This document shows, piece by piece, positions 16,406 through 25,508 of a stretch of 64,000 nt of DNA (positions are counted from its first letter, which is position 1; each line of letters begins with the position of its first letter). The notes beneath the pieces are model-generated. The model worked only from the letters and a program-made list of their open reading frames with translations. It made no database searches and had not been told where the DNA came from. Made by a program: the position numbers and the translations under genes. The DNA is from Adlercreutzia equolifaciens DSM 19450 (GTDB lineage: Bacteria > Actinomycetota > Coriobacteriia > Coriobacteriales > Eggerthellaceae), in assembly GCF_000478885.1 (NCBI RefSeq), contig NC_022567.1:2418001-2482000 (forward strand). The letters are read 5' to 3'.

Positions 16406-18170
16406 CTACTCGTTCTCGCTGATGTAGCGGACAGCGTGACGCCCTTCGGTGAGCGTGCGGCCTATGGCGCAACCGACGAGGTACTCGGGGTAGTTGCCCG
16501 AGAACACGCTGCCGCTGCAATCTCCGGCAGCATACAGTCCGGGAATGGGCTCCAGCGCCTGGTCGAGCACTTGCATGTTCGCGTTTATCTTCAGACCATC
16601 GAGCGTGGTAAGCAACGAGCCACCGAACCAGCAGCCATAGAACGGAGCCGTGCGAATCTCCGACAGGCGGAACGCCTCCTTGCCGTAGTCCTCATCAACC
16701 TGCTTGTCGTACAGCTCATTGTAGCGCTCCACCGTGGCGAGAAAGGCATCCTGGGGCAAGCCAAGCTGATTGGCCAGCTCTTCCAGCGTATCGGCCTTCT
16801 TGAGAGCGCCCTGTTCGAGCAGCTGCCGTCCTCCAGGAAACACCGCCACAGCCTCCTCGGGCGGAAAGCCCTGCAACACCTGCGCGCCGATCTTCGCGCA
16901 GCCAACAACCTGAAACCGCGCGGCATCGGCGCTCGCATTGGCGTCGAATACGGAGCACCACACCCCGCCCGGCTGATTCGCCGCGGCTGCAGCGCACCAA
17001 TCGTAGGGAGCCGACTCGTTAAAGAAACGCTCGCCGCGGCGGTTGACCTTCAGGAAGGGCAGGCTGCCGAGAACGTTCTCCGGGCAGACGCCGGGGAAGT
17101 CGGCGTCCATGCCCTCGCCCTCAAGACCGCAGTCCACTCCAGGGGACACCGCACCGCGGTCGAAAATCATCGGCGCAGATTCCCGATCCATGCGCGCACC
17201 GGCCCACAGGCCGGCCCTGATGCCGTCACCCGTACAGTTCGGCATTTTGTCGGCAGCAGTGCAGGAATCCAGAACGGCCGGCGCCAGCGCCGAGAGCATC
17301 ACAGGGTTCGCAGCATAGCCTCCTGTGGCAAGGAGGACACCCTTAGCAGCATCCACCTGCACATAGCCATCGTTCGTCTCGAAAATCGCTCCCGTGACAC
17401 GACCGCTCTCCTCGCGCATAAGCTTGGCCAACTTATAGCCGAAGGAGACCTCGGTGCCCTTGGAGGCGATATAATCCGCCAGAATCTTGTTGCGAGCCAT
17501 TCCGGCCTGAGCGGAGGCGTCCCCCCAAAGAGCCGGAGGCACCGCTTCGGCCACCGCAGGGGAATACCACATATGCTGTTGAATGGGAACGTAGTAGTCG
17601 GTACCACCCGTTGGGTGATCGTAATCGTCCACATCCAGGTAGATCTCCATGCCAGCGGCGGCCAAAATGTCGTTCAGGTACTCGATCGTCTCGCCGCTCT
17701 CGTTGATCCAGACCTTCCACACGTCCTGGGAGCACTTGCCCGAGGCGTAGCGCGTCAATTCGTTCAGCAACTTGTTCGTATCGGTGTTGATGCCGGCCTC
17801 CTTCTGCCACCGACTATTGACGGCGCCCACCCAATGCCGCGACGCCTGCACGTCACCCGCCTTGTCACACACCATGAAGTCCATACCCAGATCAGCGGCG
17901 GTAGCAGCAGCCGACATGCCGGCATTGCCTGCACCGATAATCAGCAGATCGGTAGCCTCGGTACGGACGATCTGATCCTCGGCGATTTCCGGTGCCTCAC
18001 CCAGCCAGGATGACGCCCTCTCCGAGCCCTCAGCGGGCTGGGATCCCCCCCGTTCCCGCCAGTGACGGCTTCGCCGGGCTGCATCCCGCCAATCCCATAG
18101 CCGCAAGCGTGCCCGCGCCGATACCGGCCAGAGACACGAACTGACGTCGATTCATTTCGGTTGCACTCAT
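16406..18170 (-). pseudogene. Tat-exported flavoprotein reductase with a frameshift in a G tract
   Basis: The start at 18170 has GGAGG 7 nt upstream and encodes a Tat/lipoprotein leader (MNRRQFVSLAG, then AMGLAGC). That frame hits a stop shortly after LAGTGG. The rest of the protein, from SQPAEGSERASSWLGEAPEIAEDQ to the end at 16406, is in another frame. The switch falls in a run of seven bases (18045-18051, C7 on the plus strand); six would restore the frame. The body has the FAD motif GAGNAG, the capping domain, and the closing region PGLYAAGDCSGSVFSGNYP. As sequenced, the mature reductase is untranslated. It is divergent from a LysR gene that is also frameshifted. Decay, phase variation and base-calling error are all possible. 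Confidence 0.8.
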
Positions 18171-18270
18171 CGTACCCTCCTTTTTCAGATCCCCGGGCGG
18201 ACCTTCGCCGCGCCCCTTCGGCATTAGTTAACAACGAGCCCTGAGAAAAGAGAAATACCAATGCGGTTTT

Positions 18271-18295
18271 GATTTATAATGATGCGGTATAAATC
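18271..18295. promoter_or_regulatory. LysR-type operator between regulator and flavoprotein
   Basis: Perfect 8-bp dyad GATTTATA-N9-TATAAATC with the T-N11-A arrangement typical of LysR boxes, 18 bp before the LysR start. The motif ATGCGGT is also directly repeated 21 bp apart (18261 and 18282). Probable autoregulatory and activation site. Confidence 0.55.
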
Positions 18296-18312
18296 GAGAT
18301 CAGGGGAATTTT

Positions 18313-19202
18313 ATGCGCATCGAACAGCTTCGTAGCTTCATCGCCATTTACGAAACCGCGTCCTTCACCGCTGCAGCCGAGCAGCTGTACACATCGCAGC
18401 CGGCAGTGAGCCGCCATGCGACTCAGCTGGAAGAAGAGCTGGGAGGTCCACTTTTCGTTCGCACAACAAGGCAGGTAGCCCCACCAAGGCCGGCAACGTG
18501 CTTTACGAGAAGGCCCACACTGCCCTCGCGCTCATTGACGAGGGGGTCGCAGCGTGCAAGGCTCTGAACAGCCATTGCGGTAGAGTTGCCGTTGGGTACG
18601 AGTATATGTACATGGATCAGATCAGCGTCCCCTGGCTGCAAGAGTACAAAGACAGCATCAGCAGCCATACCCTGATCGACCTCGTGGAACAACCTTTGCC
18701 GCAGCTGTTCAAGGGACTTTTAGAGGAGCGCGTCGACTGCGTCTTCGTTGGCTTGACGAAAGAGGCGATCATTCCAGCCTACCTTGAGAAACGCGCTATT
18801 ACCTCAATGGAAGAAGTGATCTTCGTTGGACCCGAGCACCCCCTGGCAGGCCGCCCCTTCGTCACCATAGACGATCTCCTCGATGAGGAATTTGTATACC
18901 CGCTCATCAAACCCACCTCTCGCGAGAGCGTCGTCGTGAGGGATTTCGAAGAGCGCGGCAAGAGTCCCCGCTGCACCACAACCCTTCACCAGCCAAGCGC
19001 CTTGAACGTCGTGGAGCGCGGGAGCGCCATTATCGACCTCCCGGCAAAATATGCCCTTGAGAGCCCCCATCTGGTGCGCGTCCCTTACCAGTCGGCCAAC
19101 CAGATTACCTACTTTTTCATCTGGAACCGCGCCAACGACAACGAGTCCTTTGCCCAGTTCCGCACTTTCGTGGAGGAGAAGATCGCCGCGCTGCAGGACT
19201 GA
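18313..19202 (+). pseudogene. LysR-family regulator, frameshifted after the DNA-binding domain
   Basis: ATG 18313 with AGGGGAA upstream. The first frame gives a standard LysR winged helix (MRIEQLRSFIAIYETASFTAAAEQ and SQPAVSRHATQLEEELG), then goes out of frame near 18474-18477. Inserting one base after CAGGT yields RQVSPTKAGNVLYEKA, continuing into the effector domain in the frame that ends at 19202. The intact gene would encode about 296 residues, normal for the family. The C-terminal domain should bind the inducer. Its target is probably the divergent flavoprotein, which is frameshifted as well. Two adjacent broken genes suggest joint decay, unless both are sequencing errors. Confidence 0.8.
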
Positions 19203-19280
19203 GGACGCAACATTTATCGCTTTGAATTCCCAAGGAGCAGACTCGCGCTTTCCCGCCAGCGCATTTACGCTCTGAGAGCT

Positions 19281-19556
19281 TTACGCCGTCATCAAGTCAC
19301 AAGCGACGAGGCGTCGTAAATAGTCAGAGCGGCTGATGCCCTCATCCTTCGCGCGAGCATCCATCTCGGTAAGCTCTCGACGCGGGATCTTGAAGGTGAC
19401 GGACGTCAACTCCTCACCCAGCTTCAAAGGACGACCGCGAACGATGCGCGTTTCTCCCGCAGGCCACTCGCCGCTCTCGAACATCTCCGCCAAAGCCTCA
19501 AGTTGTTCGTCACTAACCACGGAACCGTTTTTTGTTGTAATAGGCACAGCAATCAC
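19281..19556 (-). CDS. Ribbon-helix-helix antitoxin-like protein
   Basis: 91 residues. The C-terminal half (about 50-88; TSVTFKIPRRELTEMDARAK then GISRSDYLRRLV) fits a CopG/Arc ribbon-helix-helix DNA-binding fold. The N-terminal part contains the acidic stretch EQLEALAEMFESGEW. Its start overlaps the end of the upstream gene by 4 nt (ATGA), so the two are translationally coupled. Size, order (putative toxin first) and coupling suggest the antitoxin of a type II pair like BrnTA. It would bind its own promoter and neutralise the partner; this is inferred from context. Confidence 0.7.
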   Translation of the reverse strand: MIAVPITTKNGSVVSDEQLEALAEMFESGEWPAGETRIVRGRPLKLGEELTSVTFKIPRRELTEMDARAKDEGISRSDYLRRLVACDLMTA

Positions 19557-19828
19557 CTCTTCAATCCTGTTTCCCGCAATGTCTTTGCCGAGGGCGGCGT
19601 CATTGCATGAAACACAAGCACTGTTTCGTCGTCTTTCACCGTGGCAACCATCTCGATGAGTCTATTGCGAGAGTCGCTTCCAACCGCCACGAGCACCACG
19701 TCAGGAAACGAATCTGTCACACGCTCTACGAGTACGCTCGCATTGCGCCAGGCGCTTTCCACGTCCTCAACCTTAAGTTCAGGATGCCGCGCAGAAACAC
19801 GATCATGAACTTCTACCTTCTCAAACAT
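19553..19828 (-). CDS. Putative toxin of a BrnT/RelE-like pair
   Basis: 91 residues; AAGGA 9 nt before the ATG. Basic-acidic small protein: HPELKVEDVESAWRNAS at the N-terminus, a beta-rich middle (DVVLVAVGSDSRNRLIEMVA), and VFHAMTPPSAKTLRETGL at the end. This order (helix, strands ending in a VxxA-Tpp-like motif) resembles BrnT-like RNase toxins, but the match is weak and I cannot name catalytic residues with confidence. It is the first gene of a two-gene operon with a ribbon-helix-helix partner and is preceded by a near-consensus promoter. Confidence 0.6.
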   Translation of the reverse strand: MFEKVEVHDRVSARHPELKVEDVESAWRNASVLVERVTDSFPDVVLVAVGSDSRNRLIEMVATVKDDETVLVFHAMTPPSAKTLRETGLKR

Positions 19829-19860
19829 CGACGCTATCCTTTCGAATTTCGTCTTTCATA

Positions 19861-19889
19861 ATTGTAAGACGAATATCGGATTCTGTCAA
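19861..19889 (-). promoter_or_regulatory. Near-consensus sigma-70 promoter for the toxin-antitoxin pair
   Basis: On the minus strand TTGACA (19889-19884), 17-nt spacer, TACAAT (19866-19861), 32 nt upstream of the first start codon. Confidence 0.7.
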
Positions 19890-20032
19890 CATGCCCGCAG
19901 AGTGCGGCAAAGCACTCCGCCACGGTATGACGGAGCGCCTTCAATTACTCAACTTGAACGGTTCACCTATTTTGCAAGCTGAAAGTAAGCATATGTGAGC
20001 GCTTTGGAAGTTCACCACTCCCCGCCGAGCAG

Positions 20033-21394
20033 CTAATCGATGTGCTTGCCGTAGCGCTCCTCGGTGATCTCGTCGAGGGTGCGGCCCTGGGTATTGGGGC
20101 ACCAGATGACGCCCACCACGAGCGACACCAGAAGGAAGCCGCACATGATGATGCCGGCGGTCACGAAGCCCGAGGGGGTTTCCACACCGAGGCCCGCCAC
20201 GGCCACGAGCGACCAGATGCCCAAAACACCGCGAACTAGGAAGAACATGATGCCCTGCACGCCGCCGCGGTACAGCGTCGGGAACAGCTCGGTAGACCAC
20301 AGCGCGTAGAAGCACTGGGCCGAGAAGCCAGCTGAGATGCCCCACAGCGCCACGAACACCCACAGAAGCCAGCCCCAGCTGTCGGCCGTGCCCGCCTCCA
20401 GCTGCATGCCGAAGAACACCATGACCACCCAGGCCGCCAGCGCCATGACAGCCGTGGCCGCGAACAGGATGCGGTGAGGAATCTTGTCGCCGAACTTCGA
20501 GAAGATGGCAAGCGAGCCCACGGCCGTGAGGATCCACATGACCGCCTGCAGAAGCGAGATGGTCGTGTCGTCCAGGTTGCCGGCCGCCGCGTACATGTAG
20601 GGCATGAACTGGCCCATGGTGCCGGCCACGATGTTCCAGGTCAGATACACCGCAACGAGGAACACGATGGACTTCACGTTCACGGAGTTGGTCAGCGCGC
20701 GGCCCATCATCTGAATGAAGGTGTCGCGCTTGCCGGCGGCCGCGTCCTGCTTTTCCGTCCAGTCCTTCGACTCCTCCAGCTTGCGCTGCAGATTCCACGC
20801 GATGAGTGCCACCACGAACAGGATAAGGAACAGCAGGCGCATGGCGAACAGGCCGTCGAAGGGCCCGTAGGTGCCCGCCGGCAGAAGCGCGCCATCCGGC
20901 CCGAAGGTCGGGAAGATAAACGAGAACAGCAGTGCGATGAGGAAGATGACCGCCGGGCCGCAGGACCAGGCGAACTGGCTGATGCCGATGTTGGCGGCGC
21001 GGCTCGTGGAGGAGGACATCTCGGAGATGTAGCTCCACGACGACGGCACGCCGGCGCCCACGGACAGGCCGGAAATGACGATGCCGGCGCAGAGCATGGG
21101 CAGGTTCACCGCGCACATAATGAGGAACACGCCCGTGGCGTACACGAGCAGATTATAGGTGTAGATGAACTTGCGCCCGAAGCGGTCGGCCAGAAAGCCG
21201 CCGATGAGCGCGCCCACCGCCGCGCCGAAGGCGTTCGCGCCCACGGCGCCCAAGATGGACACCCACACGTTGTCGAAGTTGAAGGCGATCGCCCAGGCCG
21301 CCAGCGCCACACCCGAGGCCACGATGCAGCCGGAGTCGAGGAAGTTGGTGAGCGATACGGCGATGGTGCCTTTTTTCTCTTGGGACAGAGCCAT
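20033..21394 (-). CDS. MFS transporter, probable L-rhamnose carrier
   Basis: 453 residues with about 12 membrane helices. Sugar-porter-like hallmarks: GGFLADRFGRKFIYTYN between TM2 and TM3 (the conserved D-R-x-G-R-[KR] loop), and a related motif after the central loop. It is the last gene of the rhamnose operon, 26 bp after rhaD, with AAAGGG upstream of the start. Uptake of L-rhamnose or a rhamnose-containing substrate is inferred from the operon; unlike E. coli RhaT it belongs to the MFS. The central cytoplasmic loop carries KLEESKDWTEKQDA. No second sugar transporter is nearby. Confidence 0.85.
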   Translation of the reverse strand: MALSQEKKGTIAVSLTNFLDSGCIVASGVALAAWAIAFNFDNVWVSILGAVGANAFGAAVGALIGGFLADRFGRKFIYTYNLLVYATGVFLIMCAVNLPMLCAGIVISGLSVGAGVPSSWSYISEMSSSTSRAANIGISQFAWSCGPAVIFLIALLFSFIFPTFGPDGALLPAGTYGPFDGLFAMRLLFLILFVVALIAWNLQRKLEESKDWTEKQDAAAGKRDTFIQMMGRALTNSVNVKSIVFLVAVYLTWNIVAGTMGQFMPYMYAAAGNLDDTTISLLQAVMWILTAVGSLAIFSKFGDKIPHRILFAATAVMALAAWVVMVFFGMQLEAGTADSWGWLLWVFVALWGISAGFSAQCFYALWSTELFPTLYRGGVQGIMFFLVRGVLGIWSLVAVAGLGVETPSGFVTAGIIMCGFLLVSLVVGVIWCPNTQGRTLDEITEERYGKHID

Positions 21395-21420
21395 AGTTTT
21401 GCAGACCCTTTCTTAGTTGC

Positions 21421-22353
21421 TTAGTTGTCGGTCGCCGAAGCCGCGGGGAAATCCAGCATGGCCTCGTTGATCTTGACGTTGAACTCGCGGCCGATCTGCC
21501 GCAGCCCCTCGTCGGTGATGGTGTTCAGGAACTCACCCGAGCCGCCGTTCATGGCGCGGGCGCGCCCGTAGATGTCGGCGGCCTTCTCGATGGTGTGCAG
21601 AAGCCCGAAGGTGGCATCGAAGTCGGTGCCGGAGACGAACAGGCCGTGGCTCGCCCATACCACCGCGTCGAAGGTCTTCATCTGCTCGGAGGTGGCCCGG
21701 GCGATATCAGCGCCGCCGGGCACCATCCACGGCACCACGCCCACACCGGCCGGGAACACGACGACGCACTCGGTCATAGCCTTCCACAGCACGCGAGTGA
21801 AGGTACGCGCGTCCAGCGGCAGCAGGTAGGAAAGCGCGATGATGTTGGTGGGGTGCGCGTGGTAGATGACGCGGCAGGCGCCGTCGGTAGCCGCAGAGCG
21901 CACGGCGTGGTTCATGACGTGGGTCGGGAACTCGGACGTGGGGCGCCCCCCATCGTCGAGACCCCACACGATGCGGTAGGCATCGCCAGCCGCGGACAGC
22001 TCCACAATGCCGATGTTGCGAGAGGGATCGGACGCCACATTGCGCATGTAGTTGCCGGTGCCGGTGACGAGGAAGTACTGACCGCCCATAGTCGGCGCCT
22101 CAACGCCGAGGGGTGTCCAAGGGCGCGGCTCCTTGTCGAAGAACTTGCGGGCGGTATCCACGTCCTCGGGACGCAGGCGGTAGCTGAGGTTGCCGCCGTT
22201 GCGCTCGTGCCAACCCTGCTCCCAGCCGTCGTTGCACAGGCGCACGAACCCGCGCACGAACCCCAGCTGCTCCATGGCCACGCCGGACACCGCCCCGCGC
22301 GCCGTATCGATGCCCTGGGAGAGCATCTCCTGTGCCTGATCGAAAAATGCCAT
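21421..22353 (-). CDS. rhaD: L-rhamnulose-1-phosphate aldolase
   Basis: 310 residues, class II zinc aldolase fold. It cleaves rhamnulose 1-phosphate into dihydroxyacetone phosphate and L-lactaldehyde. Visible are HERNGGNLSYRL near the N-terminus (substrate-phosphate loop), the metal-binding pair YHAHPTN, and a later ASHGLFVSG with the third His, plus the Glu-rich loop in between. The start has AAGGAG at 6 nt and lies 9 bp after rhaA's stop. It is third gene of the kinase-isomerase-aldolase-transporter operon. The lactaldehyde product would be reduced or oxidised by enzymes not in the window. Confidence 0.92.
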   Translation of the reverse strand: MAFFDQAQEMLSQGIDTARGAVSGVAMEQLGFVRGFVRLCNDGWEQGWHERNGGNLSYRLRPEDVDTARKFFDKEPRPWTPLGVEAPTMGGQYFLVTGTGNYMRNVASDPSRNIGIVELSAAGDAYRIVWGLDDGGRPTSEFPTHVMNHAVRSAATDGACRVIYHAHPTNIIALSYLLPLDARTFTRVLWKAMTECVVVFPAGVGVVPWMVPGGADIARATSEQMKTFDAVVWASHGLFVSGTDFDATFGLLHTIEKAADIYGRARAMNGGSGEFLNTITDEGLRQIGREFNVKINEAMLDFPAASATDN

Positions 22354-22362
22354 GATTGCTCC

Positions 22363-23616
22363 TTACATGCGCTCGGGCAGGATTTTGGCCTCGTAGGCGG
22401 CCACGGCCGGGTACAGCTCGCCATCGAGCGGGCAGCCGGCGCGGCGGCAGTACTCGTCCCACACGGCGCCGAAGGGCATCGACTTCGCCTGCTCGGCCAG
22501 CATCATCTTCTCGGTGAACTGGTAGGTGTCCTGCAGCTCTTTCAGGCGCTCGCCCGGCTGCAGCAGCGCGTAGAGCAGCGACTTTTCCATGGCGCGCGTG
22601 CCCGTGGCCCAGGCGCCCACGCGGTTGATGGAGGCGTCGAAGAAGTCGAGGCCGATGATGACCTTCTCCCAGGCGCCGGGGATGTGGGCGATTTCCATGG
22701 CCACTTCCTTGGTGGGGTCGTCGAAGAGCACCACGTGGTCGGAGTCCCAACGCACCGGGCGCGTCACGTGCATCGGCACCTTGTCGAAGAACAGCAGCAG
22801 CGCCGAGAGCTTGTCGGCCACGTTCTCGGTGGGATGGAAGTGGCCCAAATCCAGCAGATCGTACACGCCGGGGTGCGTGGCGGCGTAGGCCAGGTAGAAC
22901 TCGTTGGAGCCCACGGTCATCGACTCCAGACCGATGCCGAACACCTTCGACTCGCAGGAGTCGATGACGCGGTCGTACTTCTCGGCGTAAATCTCGTCGA
23001 GCGAGTCGCGCAGGCGCTCGCGCAGGCCATAGCGGTCGCCGGGCACGTCCTTCAGGCCGTCGGGGATCCAGATGTTGCAGAGCGTCTGGTCATCGAGCGC
23101 CTCGCCGATCTGCTGGGAAATCTTGCGGCAGGCCTTGCAGTGGCGGATCCAGAAATCGCGCGTCGCCTTATCGGGCGAGGACAGCGACAGCTCGTTGTTC
23201 ATCATGGGGTGGCCGAAGATGGTGGGGTTGAAATCGATGCCGTAGCCGTGCGCCTTCGCCCACGCGACCCAGGGCTCGAAGTGCTTGTACTCGATGGTGT
23301 CGCGGTCGACCCAGGGATTCTCGTCGGTGAAAACGGCGTAGGAGGCGTGCAGGTTGATGCGCTTGGCGCCGGGCACGAGAGCCATGGCGGCCTCGAAATC
23401 GGCGGTCAGCTCCTCGAAGGTGCGGGCGCGACCGGGGTAGTTGCCCGTGGTCTGGATGCCGCCGGAGAGGCCCCCTTCCTGGTCGAAGCCGAGCACGTCG
23501 TCGCCCTGCCAGCAGTGCACCGAGATGGGCTTGGCGGCCAGCTTCTCCATCACCGCCTCGGTGTCGATGCCGAGGGCGGCGTACTCCTCGCGGGCCAAAT
23601 CGTACATGGTAGTCAT
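22363..23616 (-). CDS. rhaA: L-rhamnose isomerase
   Basis: 417 residues from the ATG at 23616 (AAAGGA 8 nt upstream), normal length. It converts L-rhamnose to L-rhamnulose with a divalent metal. Family signatures include SVHCWQGDDVLGFD near residue 31, GIQTTGNYPGRA, INLHASYA, DFNPTIFGHP, and the metal-site region DLGHFHPTEN. The gene lies 68 bp after rhaB and 9 bp before rhaD. The frame is open far upstream, but that extension reads through rhaB in the wrong frame and is not used. Confidence 0.95.
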   Translation of the reverse strand: MTTMYDLAREEYAALGIDTEAVMEKLAAKPISVHCWQGDDVLGFDQEGGLSGGIQTTGNYPGRARTFEELTADFEAAMALVPGAKRINLHASYAVFTDENPWVDRDTIEYKHFEPWVAWAKAHGYGIDFNPTIFGHPMMNNELSLSSPDKATRDFWIRHCKACRKISQQIGEALDDQTLCNIWIPDGLKDVPGDRYGLRERLRDSLDEIYAEKYDRVIDSCESKVFGIGLESMTVGSNEFYLAYAATHPGVYDLLDLGHFHPTENVADKLSALLLFFDKVPMHVTRPVRWDSDHVVLFDDPTKEVAMEIAHIPGAWEKVIIGLDFFDASINRVGAWATGTRAMEKSLLYALLQPGERLKELQDTYQFTEKMMLAEQAKSMPFGAVWDEYCRRAGCPLDGELYPAVAAYEAKILPERM

Positions 23617-23684
23617 CGGGTTTCCTTTCTGTTCACCAGTATCTAGAAGCTCTTGCTGTAAATCGTCGGGGTCGGAATCGCCCA

Positions 23685-25199
23685 TCACGGCTCCACCTTC
23701 TGCACGTCGAAGGACTCGGCGATGGCGGCGCGCACGGCCTTGAGGTGCGGGAACACCCCGTCGGCGAGCATCTGCACGGCCAGGTTGCCGAGCGCGGTGC
23801 CTTCCACGGGGCCGGCGTACACGGGAATGCCGCATACTTCGGCGGTGCGGCGGTTCAAGTGGCCGTCGCGGCAGCCACCGCCCACGATATTGATGGACGC
23901 GTACTCGTGGCCGGCCAGCTGCGAGAGGCCTTCGACGGCCTCGCGATAGCACAGCGCCAAGCTCTCGTACACGCAATGCATCAGCTCGCCCAAGGTCTCG
24001 GGCACGGGCTGCCCCGACTCCTCGCATGCCGCGCAAATCTCCTCGATCATGGAATCGGGCGAGAGGAACCTCTCGTCGTTCACGTTCACAATGGAGGCCG
24101 TCACTCCAGCGGCCTCGGCCTCGTCGGCCGCCTTGATGAGGTCGGCGAATCCTACCTCGTGCCCCAGGCCCTCGACGCGCATGTACTGGTGCAGGCGCCC
24201 CTTGCGGATGGCCTTCTCGTCCACCACGTAGGTGATGCCGTTCAGCTCGCGGCGAATGGACTGGATCATCCACAGCCCCATGATGTTCTTCAGGAAACGG
24301 TAGCGGAAATGGTAGCCGCCCTCGTTGGTGAAGTTCTCGCGGAAGGCCGCCTCGGCACAGATGGGGCTGCGGTTCTCCACACCGAGCAGGCTCCACGTGC
24401 CCGAGGAGAGGAACACCGCCGGCAAATCGCAGGCGGGCACGGCCAGATATGCGCTGCCCGTGTCATGGGTGGCCGGCAGCACCACGCGCGTGTCGTAGCC
24501 GATGGCGCGGGCGATCTCGGGGCACACGGGCCCCAAGCACGCGCCGGCGTGAGTAACGTTGCGGAACAGCCGACGAGGAATGCCAAAGGCCTCCATGACC
24601 GTCTCGTCCCATGCGCCAGTCTCCGCATTCAGAAGGCCGGTGGTGGAGGCATTGGTGTACTCGATGGCCTTCTCGCCCGTGAGCAGGAAGTTCAAGTAGT
24701 CGGGAATCATGAGGAACGAGTCGGCCGCCTCAAGCTGCTCGGGATGCTCGCGCTGAAGCGCCAGCAGCTGGTAGATGGTGTTGAAGGGCTGGCGCTGCAG
24801 ACCGCAGCGGCGGTACAGCTCCTCAGGAGCCATGATGGCATCGGCCACCTCGTACATGCCAGCCGTACGGGAGTCGCGGTAGGCCACGGCATCGCCCACC
24901 AGGTTGTCCTCGGCATCCAGCAGCACGAAATCGACGCCCCAGGTGTCGATGCCCACCGATTTCGGGGCAAAGCCCGCCTCCTTGCAGAGGGCAAGGCCCC
25001 GCACCAGCTCGCTTGAAAGCAGCTCCACATCCCAGCAGTCGTGGCCATTCCGGCGCACCTGGCGGTTGTCGAAGCGATGCACCTCTTCCAAACGAATGAG
25101 CCCGTCTTCCACGAAGCCCACCACCACGCGGCCCGACGAGGCCCCGATGTCCACGGCCGCGTAGCAGTCGCGCCGCAACCCCTGCGCACGATGCGCCAT
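23685..25199 (-). CDS. rhaB: L-rhamnulokinase
   Basis: 504 residues from the ATG at 25199 (AGGAA 9 nt upstream). It phosphorylates L-rhamnulose at O1 using ATP. FGGY/hexokinase fold: N-terminal phosphate motif AAVDIGASSGRVVVG, then GIDTWGVDFVLLD, catalytic-domain ATHDTGSAYLAVP, FLSSGTWSLLGVE, and the C-terminal adenosine motif NIVGGGCRDGHLNRRTA. First gene of the rhamnose operon. No AraC- or LacI-type rhamnose regulator is encoded nearby, so control must come from elsewhere. Confidence 0.93.
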   Translation of the reverse strand: MAHRAQGLRRDCYAAVDIGASSGRVVVGFVEDGLIRLEEVHRFDNRQVRRNGHDCWDVELLSSELVRGLALCKEAGFAPKSVGIDTWGVDFVLLDAEDNLVGDAVAYRDSRTAGMYEVADAIMAPEELYRRCGLQRQPFNTIYQLLALQREHPEQLEAADSFLMIPDYLNFLLTGEKAIEYTNASTTGLLNAETGAWDETVMEAFGIPRRLFRNVTHAGACLGPVCPEIARAIGYDTRVVLPATHDTGSAYLAVPACDLPAVFLSSGTWSLLGVENRSPICAEAAFRENFTNEGGYHFRYRFLKNIMGLWMIQSIRRELNGITYVVDEKAIRKGRLHQYMRVEGLGHEVGFADLIKAADEAEAAGVTASIVNVNDERFLSPDSMIEEICAACEESGQPVPETLGELMHCVYESLALCYREAVEGLSQLAGHEYASINIVGGGCRDGHLNRRTAEVCGIPVYAGPVEGTALGNLAVQMLADGVFPHLKAVRAAIAESFDVQKVEP

Positions 25200-25318
25200 G
25201 TCGCCATTCCTATCTTCGCACGCCAGCAGGGGGCACCGCCGAGGGCGATCCCCGCTGACCATGAGCGTATTTCTCAACTTTTACCTGGGAAAACGCGCAA
25301 GCCATTAATGCGGCGCAC

Positions 25319-25346
25319 AGTGTACCAGCAAAGGGGCCCTCTGCAA
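25319..25346 (-). promoter_or_regulatory. Candidate promoter for the rhamnose operon
   Basis: Minus strand TTGCAG, 16-nt spacer, TACACT, about 120 nt upstream of rhaB. Reasonable match and position only. Confidence 0.4.
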
Positions 25347-25411
25347 GGGCGCGCGCCCAAAGAGGTGGCGGCCTGTAACAAATCAACAACAATGACTTCA
25401 TGGGTCGCCAT

Positions 25412-25440
25412 TGAAAGGGGCCCGGACGAACCGGGCCCCT
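25412..25440 (-). terminator. Intrinsic terminator of the cytochrome/molybdoprotein operon
   Basis: Perfect 10-bp GC stem (25416-25425 with 25431-25440), 5-nt loop, followed on the minus strand by TTTCAA. About 70 nt after the molybdoprotein stop. The 309-bp gap to rhaB holds only this and the candidate promoter. Confidence 0.7.
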
Positions 25441-25508
25441 CAGAGAAGGATATTTGCTCAGACGCCCTCACCGCGCCGCCAATCGTGCAGCTTCGGGCGA
25501 TCCGCCCC

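Noticed and set aside
21595..23646. Long plus-strand frame of about 680 codons across rhaD and rhaA
   Set aside because: Antisense to two certain enzyme genes, no ribosome-binding site and no domain.
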